Shown: piece by piece, positions 7,973 through 17,220 of the stretch
How the letters are laid out: the number at the start of each line of letters is the position of its first letter
Position numbering within the stretch: position 1 is the first letter of the stretch
Assembly: GCA_964534275.1 (NCBI GenBank)
Contig: CAZHQG010000015.1
Location: forward strand, 1 to 64,000
Direction: 5' to 3'
DNA length: 64,000 nucleotides
From: HRBIN30 sp964534275
Lineage (GTDB): Bacteria; Desulfobacterota; Binatia; HRBIN30
Program-made: the position numbers and the translations under genes
Notes under the pieces: generated by a model
Told to the model about the DNA's origin: nothing
Seen by the model: the letters and a program-made list of their open reading frames with translations, nothing else
The model's database searches: none

Positions 7973-9175
7973 TCAGCTTGGCCCTTCAGGTTGGAGACGG
8001 AGCAACGCGAGAGCGTTGCCTGAGAGGATCCGCTCGCGCCCGGCAGGATCTTCTTCGGTTACCAGCAGGACCTTTGCCAGCGCGACTGCCTGCGGGTAAA
8101 AGGGCCAGTCGCTGCCGTAGATCAATTTGGTGCTGCCTAGCTCACGATAGAGCTCGTAGATACGGGTGAGGCCTTGGCTCGAAAGCTCGAGCCAAACGTT
8201 CTCATGCTGCCGGGCAAGTTCGGCGGCTTCTGCGCTGTCACGCGCCCCGGCATGGCCGAGCACGAACTTCACGCCAGGGAACTCCCGTACTGGGCGCCGT
8301 AATCGCCGGATGAGCGCATAAGGGCGCAAGAATTCCGGTTCGATGCCCGACCGGCCGGCGTGAAAGATGACCGGCAGGCCCAGTTTCTCGCATTCCGCGT
8401 AGATCCCCATGGCTTCCTCTGCATCGGGGTAAAAGCGCTGCATTTCAGGATGGAGTTTCACCCCGCGAACCCCTCTTGCGTGATAAGATCGAAGTTTTTC
8501 GATCGCGCGGGAGTCTTGCGGATGCACGGAAGCAAACGGAATCAGTCGCGCACGGGCATGAGCGCGCTCGATCGCATCCAATTGATACCACGTTGGGTCC
8601 CCGCTGAACGGCAGGGGTACCGCGATCGGGAGCACGGCGGTTTGCCGTACTTTGAGCGCATCCATTTCAGCAAGCAGGTTGGGAATCGTATGCGTGGATG
8701 CTGCCCGGCTGCCAAACAGCAAACTCGCGATGGTTTCCCAACGCAAGTCACGAAGCATCGAGTCGGTGAAATTGCTGTTGACGTAAACGTCTAGATCGAG
8801 CTCGCACGGCGGCTCGTGTCCGTCACAGTCCATAAGGTACTGCGTGCGCGGAGTGCGGCGCAGAAGATCGACCTTTGGTGCAAACAAGTACGACCAACCC
8901 AAATGGGCGTGGAAATCGACGACGGGCGGGAGGTCGATCGTGGTTTCCAAGAGGCCGTCCCTGCCAAGCTGGAAGTACCCCAGGCGGACGAGATCGCGGT
9001 AGCCCAGGAACACCATTGGGCCAAACGGCCCGCTGCCCGAAGCCAGCCCCTCCGCGAGCTGTTGCTTACGCAAGCGCTCCTTGTCTTCGTCGGTGTAGTC
9101 GTCCGAGCTGGGGGTGCAGCTTGCGAGGGCTGCCAGCGCGGAGAGTCTGAGGAATTGCCGCCGCGACCAGGACAT
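7973..9175 (-). CDS. Amidohydrolase-family lipoprotein (TIM-barrel metal hydrolase)
   Basis: 400 residues. The N-terminus MSWSRRQFLRLSALAALASC combines a twin-arginine-like signal with a lipobox (LASC), so the enzyme is probably exported folded and lipid-anchored. Metal-site features of the amidohydrolase-2 group follow in order: VVDFHAHLGW near residue 90, VKLHPEMQRF, VIFHAGRSG, VLGHAGARD and YGSDWPFYP near residue 365. The family includes decarboxylases and lactone or amide hydrolases, and the substrate is not evident. I chose the ATG at 9173-9175, which begins the export signal, over longer frames upstream. It is divergent from the M20 peptidase gene with about 80 bases between starts. Confidence 0.85.
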   Translation of the reverse strand: MSWSRRQFLRLSALAALASCTPSSDDYTDEDKERLRKQQLAEGLASGSGPFGPMVFLGYRDLVRLGYFQLGRDGLLETTIDLPPVVDFHAHLGWSYLFAPKVDLLRRTPRTQYLMDCDGHEPPCELDLDVYVNSNFTDSMLRDLRWETIASLLFGSRAASTHTIPNLLAEMDALKVRQTAVLPIAVPLPFSGDPTWYQLDAIERAHARARLIPFASVHPQDSRAIEKLRSYHARGVRGVKLHPEMQRFYPDAEEAMGIYAECEKLGLPVIFHAGRSGIEPEFLRPYALIRRLRRPVREFPGVKFVLGHAGARDSAEAAELARQHENVWLELSSQGLTRIYELYRELGSTKLIYGSDWPFYPQAVALAKVLLVTEEDPAGRERILSGNALALLRLQPEGPS

Positions 9176-9256
9176 GGGTGGGCCTTCTAGACAATCTCTC
9201 GGTGCACTAGAAGGCTGGAGCAACATAGCTGGATCTGGTCCAGCAAGGAGCGAGTG

Positions 9257-10675
9257 ATGGAGGCTAGGCGGATCGCGCAGTGGATGGAGGATTTTTGGCG
9301 TGGGCACATTGTGTCGGCATTGTGCGACTACATTCGAATTCCCAACCAGTCGCCGGGATTCGACCCAGCTTGGCAGGAGAACCGTTTGCTGGATCAAGCA
9401 GTGCAGTTGGTGGCTGATTGGGCACAGCGCCAGGGGGTCAGTGGTGTGCGTGTGGAAGTGGTGCAGCTTCCGGGGCGCTCGCCCGTGTTGGTTTTCGAAG
9501 CCCCTGGGGACGTCGATCGTACAGCGCTGTTGTACGGACACTTGGATAAACAGCCCCCCTTCGAAGGATGGGAGGAAGGGCTGGGCCCTTACTCGCCTGT
9601 GATCCGCGACGACCGGTTGTACGGCAGGGGCGGCGCAGACGACGGGTACTCGGCATTTGCTATCGTTGCAGCGCTCGCGTGCTTAGCGGAGCACCGCTTG
9701 CCGCGCCCGCGCTGCGTAGCACTGATCGAAACGAGCGAAGAAAGCGGTAGCGGAGATTTGCCTGCGTATCTCGACTTGCTGCGCGAGCGGATTGGCAGTC
9801 CGAATCTCGTCGTGGCGCTCGATTCCGGTTGCGGGGATTACGAGCGGCTTTGGGTCACCGTATCCCTTCGGGGGCTTGTCAACGGGCTTCTCTCCGTGGA
9901 GGTGCTGCGCGAGGGGATCCACTCCGGAGCCGGCAGCGGCGTGGTGCCGTCATCGTTTCGGATTGCGAGACATGTTCTGGCACGGATCGAAGATGCGGCC
10001 ACCGGGCAAATGCTGGTTCCAGAACTTTGGGCTCCAATTCCGCCGGAACGAGAGCGCGAGGCCAGAGCAATGGCGGATGTGGTTGGAGAGCAGTTCTTGG
10101 CTGGAATCCCGTTTTTGCCTGGGGTGCAGCCGGTAAGCAGCAACTTGGTCGAACTGCTGCTCAACCGCACTTGGCGGCCTCAAATGGAAATCACCGGTGC
10201 CGCGGGTATTCCTTTGCCCCAAAGTGCAGGGAACGTGTTGCGGCCGATGACCCAGCTCAAGCTCTCTGTGCGCTTGCCTCCTTCAGTGAACGCAACGGCC
10301 GCAGCATCAGCATTGAAGCAGGCGCTGGAGTGCGAGCCACCCTACGGCGCACGGGTTTCTTTCCAGTGTTCGGAGGCCGCAACTGGTTGGAGTGCTCCGC
10401 CTTCCGAGCCATGGCTCGAGGAGTGTCTTCGCCGCGCATCCGAGAACTACTTTGGCGCGCCGCCGTGCTTTATGGGGGAGGGTGGGACCATTCCGTTCAT
10501 GGCGATGCTGGGACAAATGTTCCCGCGCGCTCAATTCGTGGTCACCGGCGTGCTTGGCCCCAACTCGAACGCACACGGGCCGAACGAGTTTCTGCATCTT
10601 CCGACGGCTTGGCGCATCAGCACCGTACTCGTCGACGTTTTGTCGGCGCTGGCCATGGAGGTTGCCGAACGGTGA
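9257..10675 (+). CDS. M20-family metallopeptidase (dipeptidase-like)
   Basis: 472 residues of the zinc-dependent M20 family, closest in feel to carnosinase/CNDP-type dipeptidases. Metal ligands appear in YGHLDKQP (near residue 93), RGGADDGYSAF (bridging Asp), ETSEESGSGDLP (catalytic Glu and ligand) and ALDSGCGDY. A dimerisation insert follows, then the final His region GPNSNAHGPNEFLH near residue 445. AAGGAG at 9245-9250 sits correctly for the ATG at 9257; the GTG at 9254 is too close to it. No signal peptide, so it is probably cytoplasmic. The exact peptide substrate is unknown. Confidence 0.88.
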   Translation: MEARRIAQWMEDFWRGHIVSALCDYIRIPNQSPGFDPAWQENRLLDQAVQLVADWAQRQGVSGVRVEVVQLPGRSPVLVFEAPGDVDRTALLYGHLDKQPPFEGWEEGLGPYSPVIRDDRLYGRGGADDGYSAFAIVAALACLAEHRLPRPRCVALIETSEESGSGDLPAYLDLLRERIGSPNLVVALDSGCGDYERLWVTVSLRGLVNGLLSVEVLREGIHSGAGSGVVPSSFRIARHVLARIEDAATGQMLVPELWAPIPPEREREARAMADVVGEQFLAGIPFLPGVQPVSSNLVELLLNRTWRPQMEITGAAGIPLPQSAGNVLRPMTQLKLSVRLPPSVNATAAASALKQALECEPPYGARVSFQCSEAATGWSAPPSEPWLEECLRRASENYFGAPPCFMGEGGTIPFMAMLGQMFPRAQFVVTGVLGPNSNAHGPNEFLHLPTAWRISTVLVDVLSALAMEVAER

Positions 10676-10687
10676 GGAGGGATGCGC

Positions 10688-11662
10688 TCACGACCGTTGG
10701 CGTTGGCGTGCTTGCCAATAGAGGTCGAATGCTTGCTCGGAAGTAAACCGTGGAGTGTAGCCGAACTCCTCTTTCAGCCGGCGGTTGGCCAGTACGGGCC
10801 GGTAGGCCAGGAAGTCCACTTGCTCGGGACCATACTGCGACAATCGCAGCTTGTGGAGGACGGCAAGCGTCGCTTCGAGTAGCCACCGTGGGACCGCTAC
10901 GTACGGCTTCCCGATGCGCCGTGCAATGGCGGGAAGGGGCAGGGCACCGTCGCCAGCGACATTGAAAATGCCACTGCGCGGCCACCACAAGGCACGTACA
11001 AGCACCTCGACAACATCTTCGTCCCAGATGAACACGAACGGAGCCGCGGAGCCCGCCACACCCAGCACGAACCGTCCTTCGAACAAGGCAGAGATTTGGT
11101 TGTTCACGGACGGGCCGAGGATGGTGCAAAAACGAAAGATAAGCTGAACAAGCTCAGGGTATTGGCGGCGCGCTTCGGCCAGCATTTCTTCCACCAGACG
11201 CTTGTGATGGGAGTACGCGAACGACTCGTTCCCCCGCAGTGGTGCATCCTCGTCGATCCATTCCGGATTGTCGGGATGATACCCGTAAGCAGCGCCACTG
11301 CTACTCACGACCAGCCGCCGAGCGGCAGCCGACAGTGCTGCATCGAGGACGTTTTTGGTGCCGCCGACGTCGATGGAGTACATTTCTTCCCGCGACATTC
11401 CCGGCGGAGGCGTGACGACGGATGCCAAGTGCACCACCGTGTCGACTCGGTTCGCAGTCAACACGTCACGCAACCCAGGATCGCGGATGTCGCGAACATC
11501 GACGAGCAGTTTTGAATGCTGCGGCACCGACGGTTTGCGGATGTCCGTGGCCACGACGAATTCCACGTCGGCCTCGGAAACGAGCCGCCGCACGAGTTGA
11601 GTGCCAATGTATCCCGCGGCGCCTGTAACAAGAACACGGCGGGCCGTCTTTGGTTCGGTCAT
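10688..11662 (-). CDS. NAD(P)-dependent epimerase/dehydratase (extended SDR)
   Basis: 324 residues with the Rossmann loop VLVTGAAGYIGTQLVRRL at the N-terminus, the conserved VVHLASVV segment, a Ser-rich strand VVSSSGAAYGY and the active-site pair AYSHHKR (Tyr and Lys near residue 150). Extended SDRs of this kind act on nucleotide sugars or on other alcohol/ketone substrates, and nothing nearby identifies the substrate. The ATG at 11660-11662 starts right before the Rossmann fold. It lies 27 bases downstream of the ThDP enzyme on the same strand and may share its transcript. It is convergent with the M20 peptidase, only 12 bases apart. Confidence 0.88.
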   Translation of the reverse strand: MTEPKTARRVLVTGAAGYIGTQLVRRLVSEADVEFVVATDIRKPSVPQHSKLLVDVRDIRDPGLRDVLTANRVDTVVHLASVVTPPPGMSREEMYSIDVGGTKNVLDAALSAAARRLVVSSSGAAYGYHPDNPEWIDEDAPLRGNESFAYSHHKRLVEEMLAEARRQYPELVQLIFRFCTILGPSVNNQISALFEGRFVLGVAGSAAPFVFIWDEDVVEVLVRALWWPRSGIFNVAGDGALPLPAIARRIGKPYVAVPRWLLEATLAVLHKLRLSQYGPEQVDFLAYRPVLANRRLKEEFGYTPRFTSEQAFDLYWQARQRQRS

Positions 11663-11689
11663 CGGTCCCCAACCTCTCTACGCGCAGGA

Positions 11690-13459
11690 TCAATCGTCGT
11701 AGCGGCCAGGGGGTTCTTGATGCATGTCCTTGAACGCTTGCAATCCAGGCGCGAACAGGTGAGCGGTAGGGTCCACGTCCACGTGCAGTACGGCACAGCG
11801 ACCGCTGTCGATTGCACGCCGGAGCGCGGGTTCGAGCTCCGCGGGGTGCGAGACGCGCTCGCCATACGCGCCCATGGCTTGGGCCACTTGCGCCCAGTCG
11901 GTCTCGACAAAATCGGTCTCGATCGTGCGCGAGCCGTCTGGTCCCAGAGCGTTGGGGAGTTGTTCGCGGAAAGGCTGCAACGCGATCATTTGATTGATCT
12001 TCACCATCCCCCACTGCTGGTCGCTACAGACGAGAAAAATCGGACGCAGCCCATAGCGCACTGCGGTTTCGACCTCTTGCACGCTGTATCCCATGGCACC
12101 GTCGCCGATGATGCAGTACACGGGGCGGTCGGGAGCCGCGATTGCAGCTCCCAAGGCTTGACCCACTCCAGCGCCGAGGTGGCCGAAATGAGCCGTGCTG
12201 AGCTGGCTGTTGGGGCTTCGCAGCGTCGTAAAAAAGTGGCCCCACACGGCTGTGTTTCCACCGTCAAACACCGCAATGGCGTCCGGACTAAACACACGCT
12301 GACACACTGCTGGCACGTGTGCCGTTACCATCGGTGAAGCGCGGTTCTCCAATGCGAGATCCAATTGGTTCCGTTCCGCACGCTTACGGTCCGCCAAGCG
12401 ATGGATCGTCGCGGAACGTTCCTCGCGGTTCATCTGCGACACGCGCGGTTGCAGCCGCTCGATCAACCCGGCGAGGGCAAGGCGGGCATCACCGAGAATG
12501 GCAAGATCGACCGGCCGGTTGCGTCCCAAACGGCTGTCATCGATGTCGATTTGGATCCAACGCTGGCGGCTGCGCGGTGCCCAGTACGGGGGCTTCCCCC
12601 ACCAATCGGTTTCGCCAACTTCTGAACCGATACAAAGGACCAAGTCCGCCAGATTCCGCACCTCCGTGCACGCGTCGATGTGGATCATCGGCCAGACTAG
12701 GACATTTTCTTCCGACACGACCCCGCGAGCACTCCATGAAGTGGTCAGCGGGGCTTGGAGAAGCTCGAGAAGCTGCACAAGCTCGGCCCACGCGCGCGCG
12801 TGAATGACGCCACTGCCCGCGTGCACCAGGGGAAGCCGCGCGGCTGCCAACCACGACGCGGCCGTGTCCAGCAACTGCGGCGAGGGCTCGATCGGGGCTG
12901 TGCGGCGGTAGGCGTCTGGGGGCCACACCGGCTCGTCCGTACACGGTCCGTTGATGATGTTCTCAGGAATGTCCAGGTGCACCACACCTGGTCGCCCCGT
13001 GAAGCACTGGCGCAAGGCTTGTCGCAGGAGTTCCGCCAAACGCTCGGCCGAGGGCACCGTTTGCGACCACTTGGACATTCCGCTGATTACGCGAACGTGG
13101 TCGAAACATTGGTAGGTGCCGCCACGGTCGGGGTACGCGATGCCAGTTCGGCGACAACTGGTTAGCAGGAGAACGCGGTTCCCTTCGGCGTTTTCCACGG
13201 CCACACCGGGGAGCATGTTCGCGACCCCCGGGCCATTGCTCGCAATGCAAACGCCGAGTTTGCCGGTAAGCCGACTGTAGGCTCCCGCCATGTGGGCCGC
13301 GATTGCTTCGTGGCGGGGCGAGTACATCCGCATCCCCAACTCGACGCAGTGAGCGAAGAGCTGCGTGTACGTCCCATCTACGATCCCGAAAAACGTATCC
13401 ACACCCTCGGCCCGCAGCATCCGGGCCACAATCGCGCCTCCAGTCACCTGAGTTCCCAT
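11690..13459 (-). CDS. Thiamine-diphosphate-dependent enzyme, acetolactate-synthase-like
   Basis: 589 residues with the three-domain ThDP decarboxylase/synthase layout. The N-terminal Pyr domain has the activating Glu in SPRHEAIAAHMAGAYSRL. The middle domain spans about residues 190-330. The C-terminal PP domain has IIGDGAMGYSVQEVETAV. The usual terminal Asn pair of the ThDP motif reads CSDQQWGM here, which is unusual and argues against ordinary acetolactate synthase. No small regulatory subunit is adjacent. Likely roles include decarboxylation or ligation of a 2-oxo acid. The ATG at 13457-13459 was chosen because upstream in-frame codons are not ThDP-like. It diverges from the DUF1302 gene with about 200 bases between. 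Confidence 0.85.
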   Translation of the reverse strand: MGTQVTGGAIVARMLRAEGVDTFFGIVDGTYTQLFAHCVELGMRMYSPRHEAIAAHMAGAYSRLTGKLGVCIASNGPGVANMLPGVAVENAEGNRVLLLTSCRRTGIAYPDRGGTYQCFDHVRVISGMSKWSQTVPSAERLAELLRQALRQCFTGRPGVVHLDIPENIINGPCTDEPVWPPDAYRRTAPIEPSPQLLDTAASWLAAARLPLVHAGSGVIHARAWAELVQLLELLQAPLTTSWSARGVVSEENVLVWPMIHIDACTEVRNLADLVLCIGSEVGETDWWGKPPYWAPRSRQRWIQIDIDDSRLGRNRPVDLAILGDARLALAGLIERLQPRVSQMNREERSATIHRLADRKRAERNQLDLALENRASPMVTAHVPAVCQRVFSPDAIAVFDGGNTAVWGHFFTTLRSPNSQLSTAHFGHLGAGVGQALGAAIAAPDRPVYCIIGDGAMGYSVQEVETAVRYGLRPIFLVCSDQQWGMVKINQMIALQPFREQLPNALGPDGSRTIETDFVETDWAQVAQAMGAYGERVSHPAELEPALRRAIDSGRCAVLHVDVDPTAHLFAPGLQAFKDMHQEPPGRYDD

Positions 13460-13661
13460 GCCCTCGGTGGATACCCACAAGCAGAGGCGTCGAGCAACGG
13501 GGGCAGTTTCGATCCGGTTGGCCTTGCATTCCAAAAACTGCCAAGGCCGAGGGCAAAACGAGACAAACACGGCAAAGCCCTGGGTGGTTCGGTGTGTTCC
13601 GTAGAAAGCGCTCAGCACGGCACGAATGGTGCATTGTGCAGGCTAGGCAAGGAGGTGGCGT

Positions 13662-15446
13662 ATGAGCTCGATCCGGAGGTGGTTGTTGCTCTCGCTCGTT
13701 GGCTGCGTGTGCGCACGTGGAAGTGCGGCGCTTCCCCGTTATGGGCCTCTGGAAATCAGCGGGAACGTGAGTGCGCAACAACTATTCCGCACCCCCGACA
13801 TCGAAACCTGGGGGCTCATCCAGCAACGCAACACGGTGAAGCTGCGAGTGGACTACAACCTTCTCGAACGTGGCCAGCTTGCCAACCTCCTAGAGATCCC
13901 CGGCATCGAGCGCGCAAAGCTCTATCTCTTTTACCGCGGTGTTTACGACAGCGTGTACGACCTTACCCCGGGGTTCGAGCAGAACGACATCTACGGGTTG
14001 CCGATCGGGTTGCGCTTGAGCGACATCCCGAGGAAGCAGCGGGAAGCGGTGCGCTTCGAAAACCGGTTGCGCGAAGCGTATTTGGATCTCAAGCTCAAGC
14101 ACCTTCCATTGAGTTTTCGGCTTGGTCGTCAGCAAATCGTTTGGGGGGAGACAGACAATTTTCGCATGCTCGACCGGGTGAACCCTTTGGATTTCACTTG
14201 GCATCTCCAGCAGGAAACGTGGGACGAACTCCGCGTTCCGTTGTGGATCATCAAGGGGCTGTGGGACATCGATCGGCTTGCGACACTCAACAACGCGTTT
14301 GTCGAATTCTATTGGAATCCGGGCGATTGGTATCCTGCCAAGAAAGCCTTCCTCCCTCGGCCGTGGAGCGCACCCATCGTGAACCCGCTCGACGATCCAC
14401 GCTCGCCACCAGATGGTGGACGTGGCTTGTTCCAGATCCTGAGCCGCTTTTATCAACGACCCATTACCAAGCTCTACCGCGGGACCCGCTTGTTCCAGCA
14501 GGGCGATTACGTCCGAGACCCCGGAGACAACAGTCAGGTCGGGGTCCGGTTCAGCGCGGTTACGGGAGCAGAAACCCCCCTGCTGCCTGAGGGCCTGCAG
14601 TTTACGTTGAATTATTTTTACCAGCGTTGGCCCGGCGACGATGGCACCAACAGTGCTTCTTTTCGTGCTGTGCTCGACCCGCGAGAAGCGCGGGCTGCCG
14701 TGCAGCGCGGAGAAGCTCCGATCGAGTTCATCGCTCCGTATGTGCACGCCGTTGGCGTGTCAGCGAACTATGCCGAAGAGCAGTATACGCAGACGGTGTA
14801 CCGCTTGGAGACCATTTACGAATTCGGCGTTCCATTTCTGGATGCCGCCAAGGGCTACAGCCTCCGTTCTCCCTTCGCCATCTTGGCCAACGATGTGTAC
14901 GGCGTGAGCAAGCGAGACATGTGGAAGGGGATGATTGGGTTCGACCGGCCGACTTGGATTCGTCCCCTCAACCGGAAGGCAACATTCCTGATTCTCGGGC
15001 AGTTCTTCTGGCACTATTTGATCGACAATCCATCGATCGCGTGCCGCGATCCGAACGAGCGGCCACCATGTCCACAGAGTGGTCAAGGGAAGGGATTCCG
15101 GGGGCAGTTCTCCACTAGCGGTGTGGCCACCACTGGGAGCCCTGGGCAGCTCGCATACATCGACAAGGTGCGCGACTGGGAGCTTTTGATGACACTGACC
15201 GCTACCACCTTTTACAAAGGGGGCAAAATCGTGCCGTTCTTGGTGTACATCCTGGATCCGGTGAACAGTTACAACCAAGAGGTGATGTTCTTGCTCGATT
15301 ACTTCATCACCAACCACGCGATCCTGAGTTTGTCGCAACGATTCTTTGTCAACACTACCGACCGCCCGGTGTTCGAGGCGTGGGGTGTCGGCGGGCTCAA
15401 CCGCGGCCGCACCGAAACGGGTGTGAAGCTCACTTTTCAATTCTGA
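13662..15446 (+). CDS. DUF1302-family outer-membrane beta-barrel protein
   Basis: 594 residues with a signal peptide (RRWLLLSLVGCVCARGSAA). Mature segments alternate amphipathically, and the chain ends in Phe (KLTFQF), the usual signal for barrel insertion. Family marks include LGRQQIVWGETDNFRMLDRV around residue 155. DUF1302 proteins are predicted outer-membrane porin-like barrels, often encoded with a DUF1329 partner, as here 20 bases downstream. AAGGAGGT at 13649-13656 precedes the ATG ideally. The cargo is not known from sequence. Association with uptake or export of hydrophobic compounds is an inference from typical neighbourhoods. Confidence 0.85.
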   Translation: MSSIRRWLLLSLVGCVCARGSAALPRYGPLEISGNVSAQQLFRTPDIETWGLIQQRNTVKLRVDYNLLERGQLANLLEIPGIERAKLYLFYRGVYDSVYDLTPGFEQNDIYGLPIGLRLSDIPRKQREAVRFENRLREAYLDLKLKHLPLSFRLGRQQIVWGETDNFRMLDRVNPLDFTWHLQQETWDELRVPLWIIKGLWDIDRLATLNNAFVEFYWNPGDWYPAKKAFLPRPWSAPIVNPLDDPRSPPDGGRGLFQILSRFYQRPITKLYRGTRLFQQGDYVRDPGDNSQVGVRFSAVTGAETPLLPEGLQFTLNYFYQRWPGDDGTNSASFRAVLDPREARAAVQRGEAPIEFIAPYVHAVGVSANYAEEQYTQTVYRLETIYEFGVPFLDAAKGYSLRSPFAILANDVYGVSKRDMWKGMIGFDRPTWIRPLNRKATFLILGQFFWHYLIDNPSIACRDPNERPPCPQSGQGKGFRGQFSTSGVATTGSPGQLAYIDKVRDWELLMTLTATTFYKGGKIVPFLVYILDPVNSYNQEVMFLLDYFITNHAILSLSQRFFVNTTDRPVFEAWGVGGLNRGRTETGVKLTFQF

Positions 15447-15466
15447 CCTCGGTCGAAGGAGGCATC

Positions 15467-16726
15467 ATGATCACCGCGCTCATATTCGCTGCGCTGTTCA
15501 TCGCTGCGGCAACGTTTGCCGACGTGCAACCCGGGGACACCATCACGAAGGAGAACGTTGCGAAAGCGGGGGAACTCATCGGACCCGGTCTCCGCTGGTG
15601 TGTGGATCATGGCATGAAGCTCCACATTGTGGCGCCTCGACGGGTGGAGTGGCCGCGTCGCTACCGCGAGGCGACCGAGAAATATTCGGCGCAAGTGCGC
15701 CTCTCGGCGGATCGCAACCGCTTGGAGAACTATGTGGCGGGTATGCCCTTTCCGAATATCGACGTGAACGACCCCGACGCTGCGATCAAGATCATGTGGA
15801 ACTACCAGTACAAACCACTGATCACCGACGACGTGTTGATGCGAGATTTTCAGGTTCCGAGTGGGCCACTGACCTACACCGCGCCCATGGTCCCGGATCG
15901 CGAATTTACCATCGGGGACATGCGCCGCCTGTATTACAATGGGCGCTTGTTTGTGGATCCGAAACCGGAAATGCCGAACCCAGAAGGGGTCCGCTACAAG
16001 GAACTCCTCGCGCCCGTTGTTTCGCCGTACGATATGAAGGGAGTGGGTGCCCTCTACTTCCGTTACATCGATGCCTCGCGTCAGGACGATAGTTGGCTGT
16101 ACGTTCCGGCTGTGCGCCGAGTGCGGCGGATGTCTACCGCGCAGCGCAGCGACGCCTTGTTTGGCCAAGATGCCGACCAAGACTCGTTCTGGGGTTACAG
16201 CGGCCATATCGCGTGGAGCGAGTGGAAGCTGCTGGGCGTCAAGGAGATGCTGGGTGTCTTGCACCGTGAGCACTTTCGCCCCCAGCGCTGCGAGGGGGGC
16301 GCGGATTTCGCCTTCTGCGACAACTGGGAGAAACGCAAGGTATACGTTGTCGAGGGGACTACCAAGCTGCCGCAGTACGCCTACGGAAAGCGGGTACTGT
16401 ATATCGATGCGGAAGCGTGGGTCGTGCTCGCCTCCGACATCTACGATAAGCGCGGGGAACTATGGAAGGTGTGGATCGAGTATTTCTCCTTCCGCAAGCA
16501 AGCTCCTGGGTCGGACCTCGTTTACGAGGACGAAATGGGGTTCACCTCGGCAACCATGATCGATACGCAGATGAATCATGCGACGGTCATCATGATCCCA
16601 GGGCCAGCTTCGCCGGATCCGAACACCTGGTACTTCAATCAGGGCCCGAATGCGCGGTCGCCGTACGCTCCAGGAAACGTGGAGGATGTGTTCACCATCT
16701 CGCACTTGATCAGCGTGGCCCACTGA
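15467..16726 (+). CDS. DUF1329-family periplasmic protein
   Basis: 419 residues beginning with a short signal peptide (MITALIFAALFIAAATFA). The body carries DUF1329 features such as GDTITKENVAKAGELIGPG near the N-terminus, YVPAVRRVRRMSTAQRSD near residue 220, and an acidic segment FGQDADQDSFWGYSG just after. The family has a LolA/LolB-like fold and is predicted to handle a lipid or another hydrophobic ligand in the periplasm. GAAGGAGG at 15455-15462 precedes the ATG at 15467. The gene follows its DUF1302 partner by 20 bases, so the two form an operon. Confidence 0.85.
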   Translation: MITALIFAALFIAAATFADVQPGDTITKENVAKAGELIGPGLRWCVDHGMKLHIVAPRRVEWPRRYREATEKYSAQVRLSADRNRLENYVAGMPFPNIDVNDPDAAIKIMWNYQYKPLITDDVLMRDFQVPSGPLTYTAPMVPDREFTIGDMRRLYYNGRLFVDPKPEMPNPEGVRYKELLAPVVSPYDMKGVGALYFRYIDASRQDDSWLYVPAVRRVRRMSTAQRSDALFGQDADQDSFWGYSGHIAWSEWKLLGVKEMLGVLHREHFRPQRCEGGADFAFCDNWEKRKVYVVEGTTKLPQYAYGKRVLYIDAEAWVVLASDIYDKRGELWKVWIEYFSFRKQAPGSDLVYEDEMGFTSATMIDTQMNHATVIMIPGPASPDPNTWYFNQGPNARSPYAPGNVEDVFTISHLISVAH

Positions 16727-16753
16727 GATTCGCTCCAAGAGCGTCACATTCGG

Positions 16754-17092
16754 TTACGTGTCGCTCGGGGCAATAGCGGCATCGCACTTCGCGGCCAGGA
16801 TAAAATCGTTCTCAGTGAGGCCGTCAATCGCGTGGGTCCAAATTCGGACTTCCACCTCTCCCCAACGAAGCGTGATCTCGGGATGATGGCCTTCCGCTTC
16901 CGCAACGGCGGCGATTTTTTCCACCGCAGCCAGTGTGGTAGCAAAGTCTGGAAATGGGTAGCGCCGGTACAAGTGGTGGTCGTCCACTACGTGCCACCCA
17001 GGTAGTTCCTGAAGCCAGCGTCCATACTCTGCAACAGAGATGCGCGGCGTGGTCGCGGTACAGGGAACGCAGTGTCGTTCGCGTAGCGTCAT
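16754..17092 (-). CDS. phhB: Pterin-4a-carbinolamine dehydratase
   Basis: 112 residues, the normal size for this family, which dehydrates 4a-hydroxytetrahydrobiopterin so that the cofactor can be recycled. The signature is clear: AEAEGHHPEITLRWGEVEV followed by THAIDGLTENDFILAAKCD, containing the catalytic His residues. The ATG is at 17090-17092. No aromatic amino acid hydroxylase lies in the window, so the pathway partner is elsewhere; in many bacteria this protein also acts in molybdopterin or tetrahydrofolate-type chemistry. It is convergent with the DUF1302/DUF1329 operon. Confidence 0.93.
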   Translation of the reverse strand: MTLRERHCVPCTATTPRISVAEYGRWLQELPGWHVVDDHHLYRRYPFPDFATTLAAVEKIAAVAEAEGHHPEITLRWGEVEVRIWTHAIDGLTENDFILAAKCDAAIAPSDT

Positions 17093-17220
17093 GAAACCCT
17101 CCTTACACTGTCGGGAGAACCTGGGTGCGAGAATTTGCGCTTCTGTCGGGAAGAATACAACTGCCGGGAGCGGCCACCACGAGCTAGCTTCTCAAGGAAC
17201 GGCGTGGTAGCGAGCACGCT

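Noticed and set aside
13292..14590. 432-codon plus-strand frame
   Set aside because: It runs antisense to the ThDP enzyme and then out of frame through the DUF1302 gene, both well supported.
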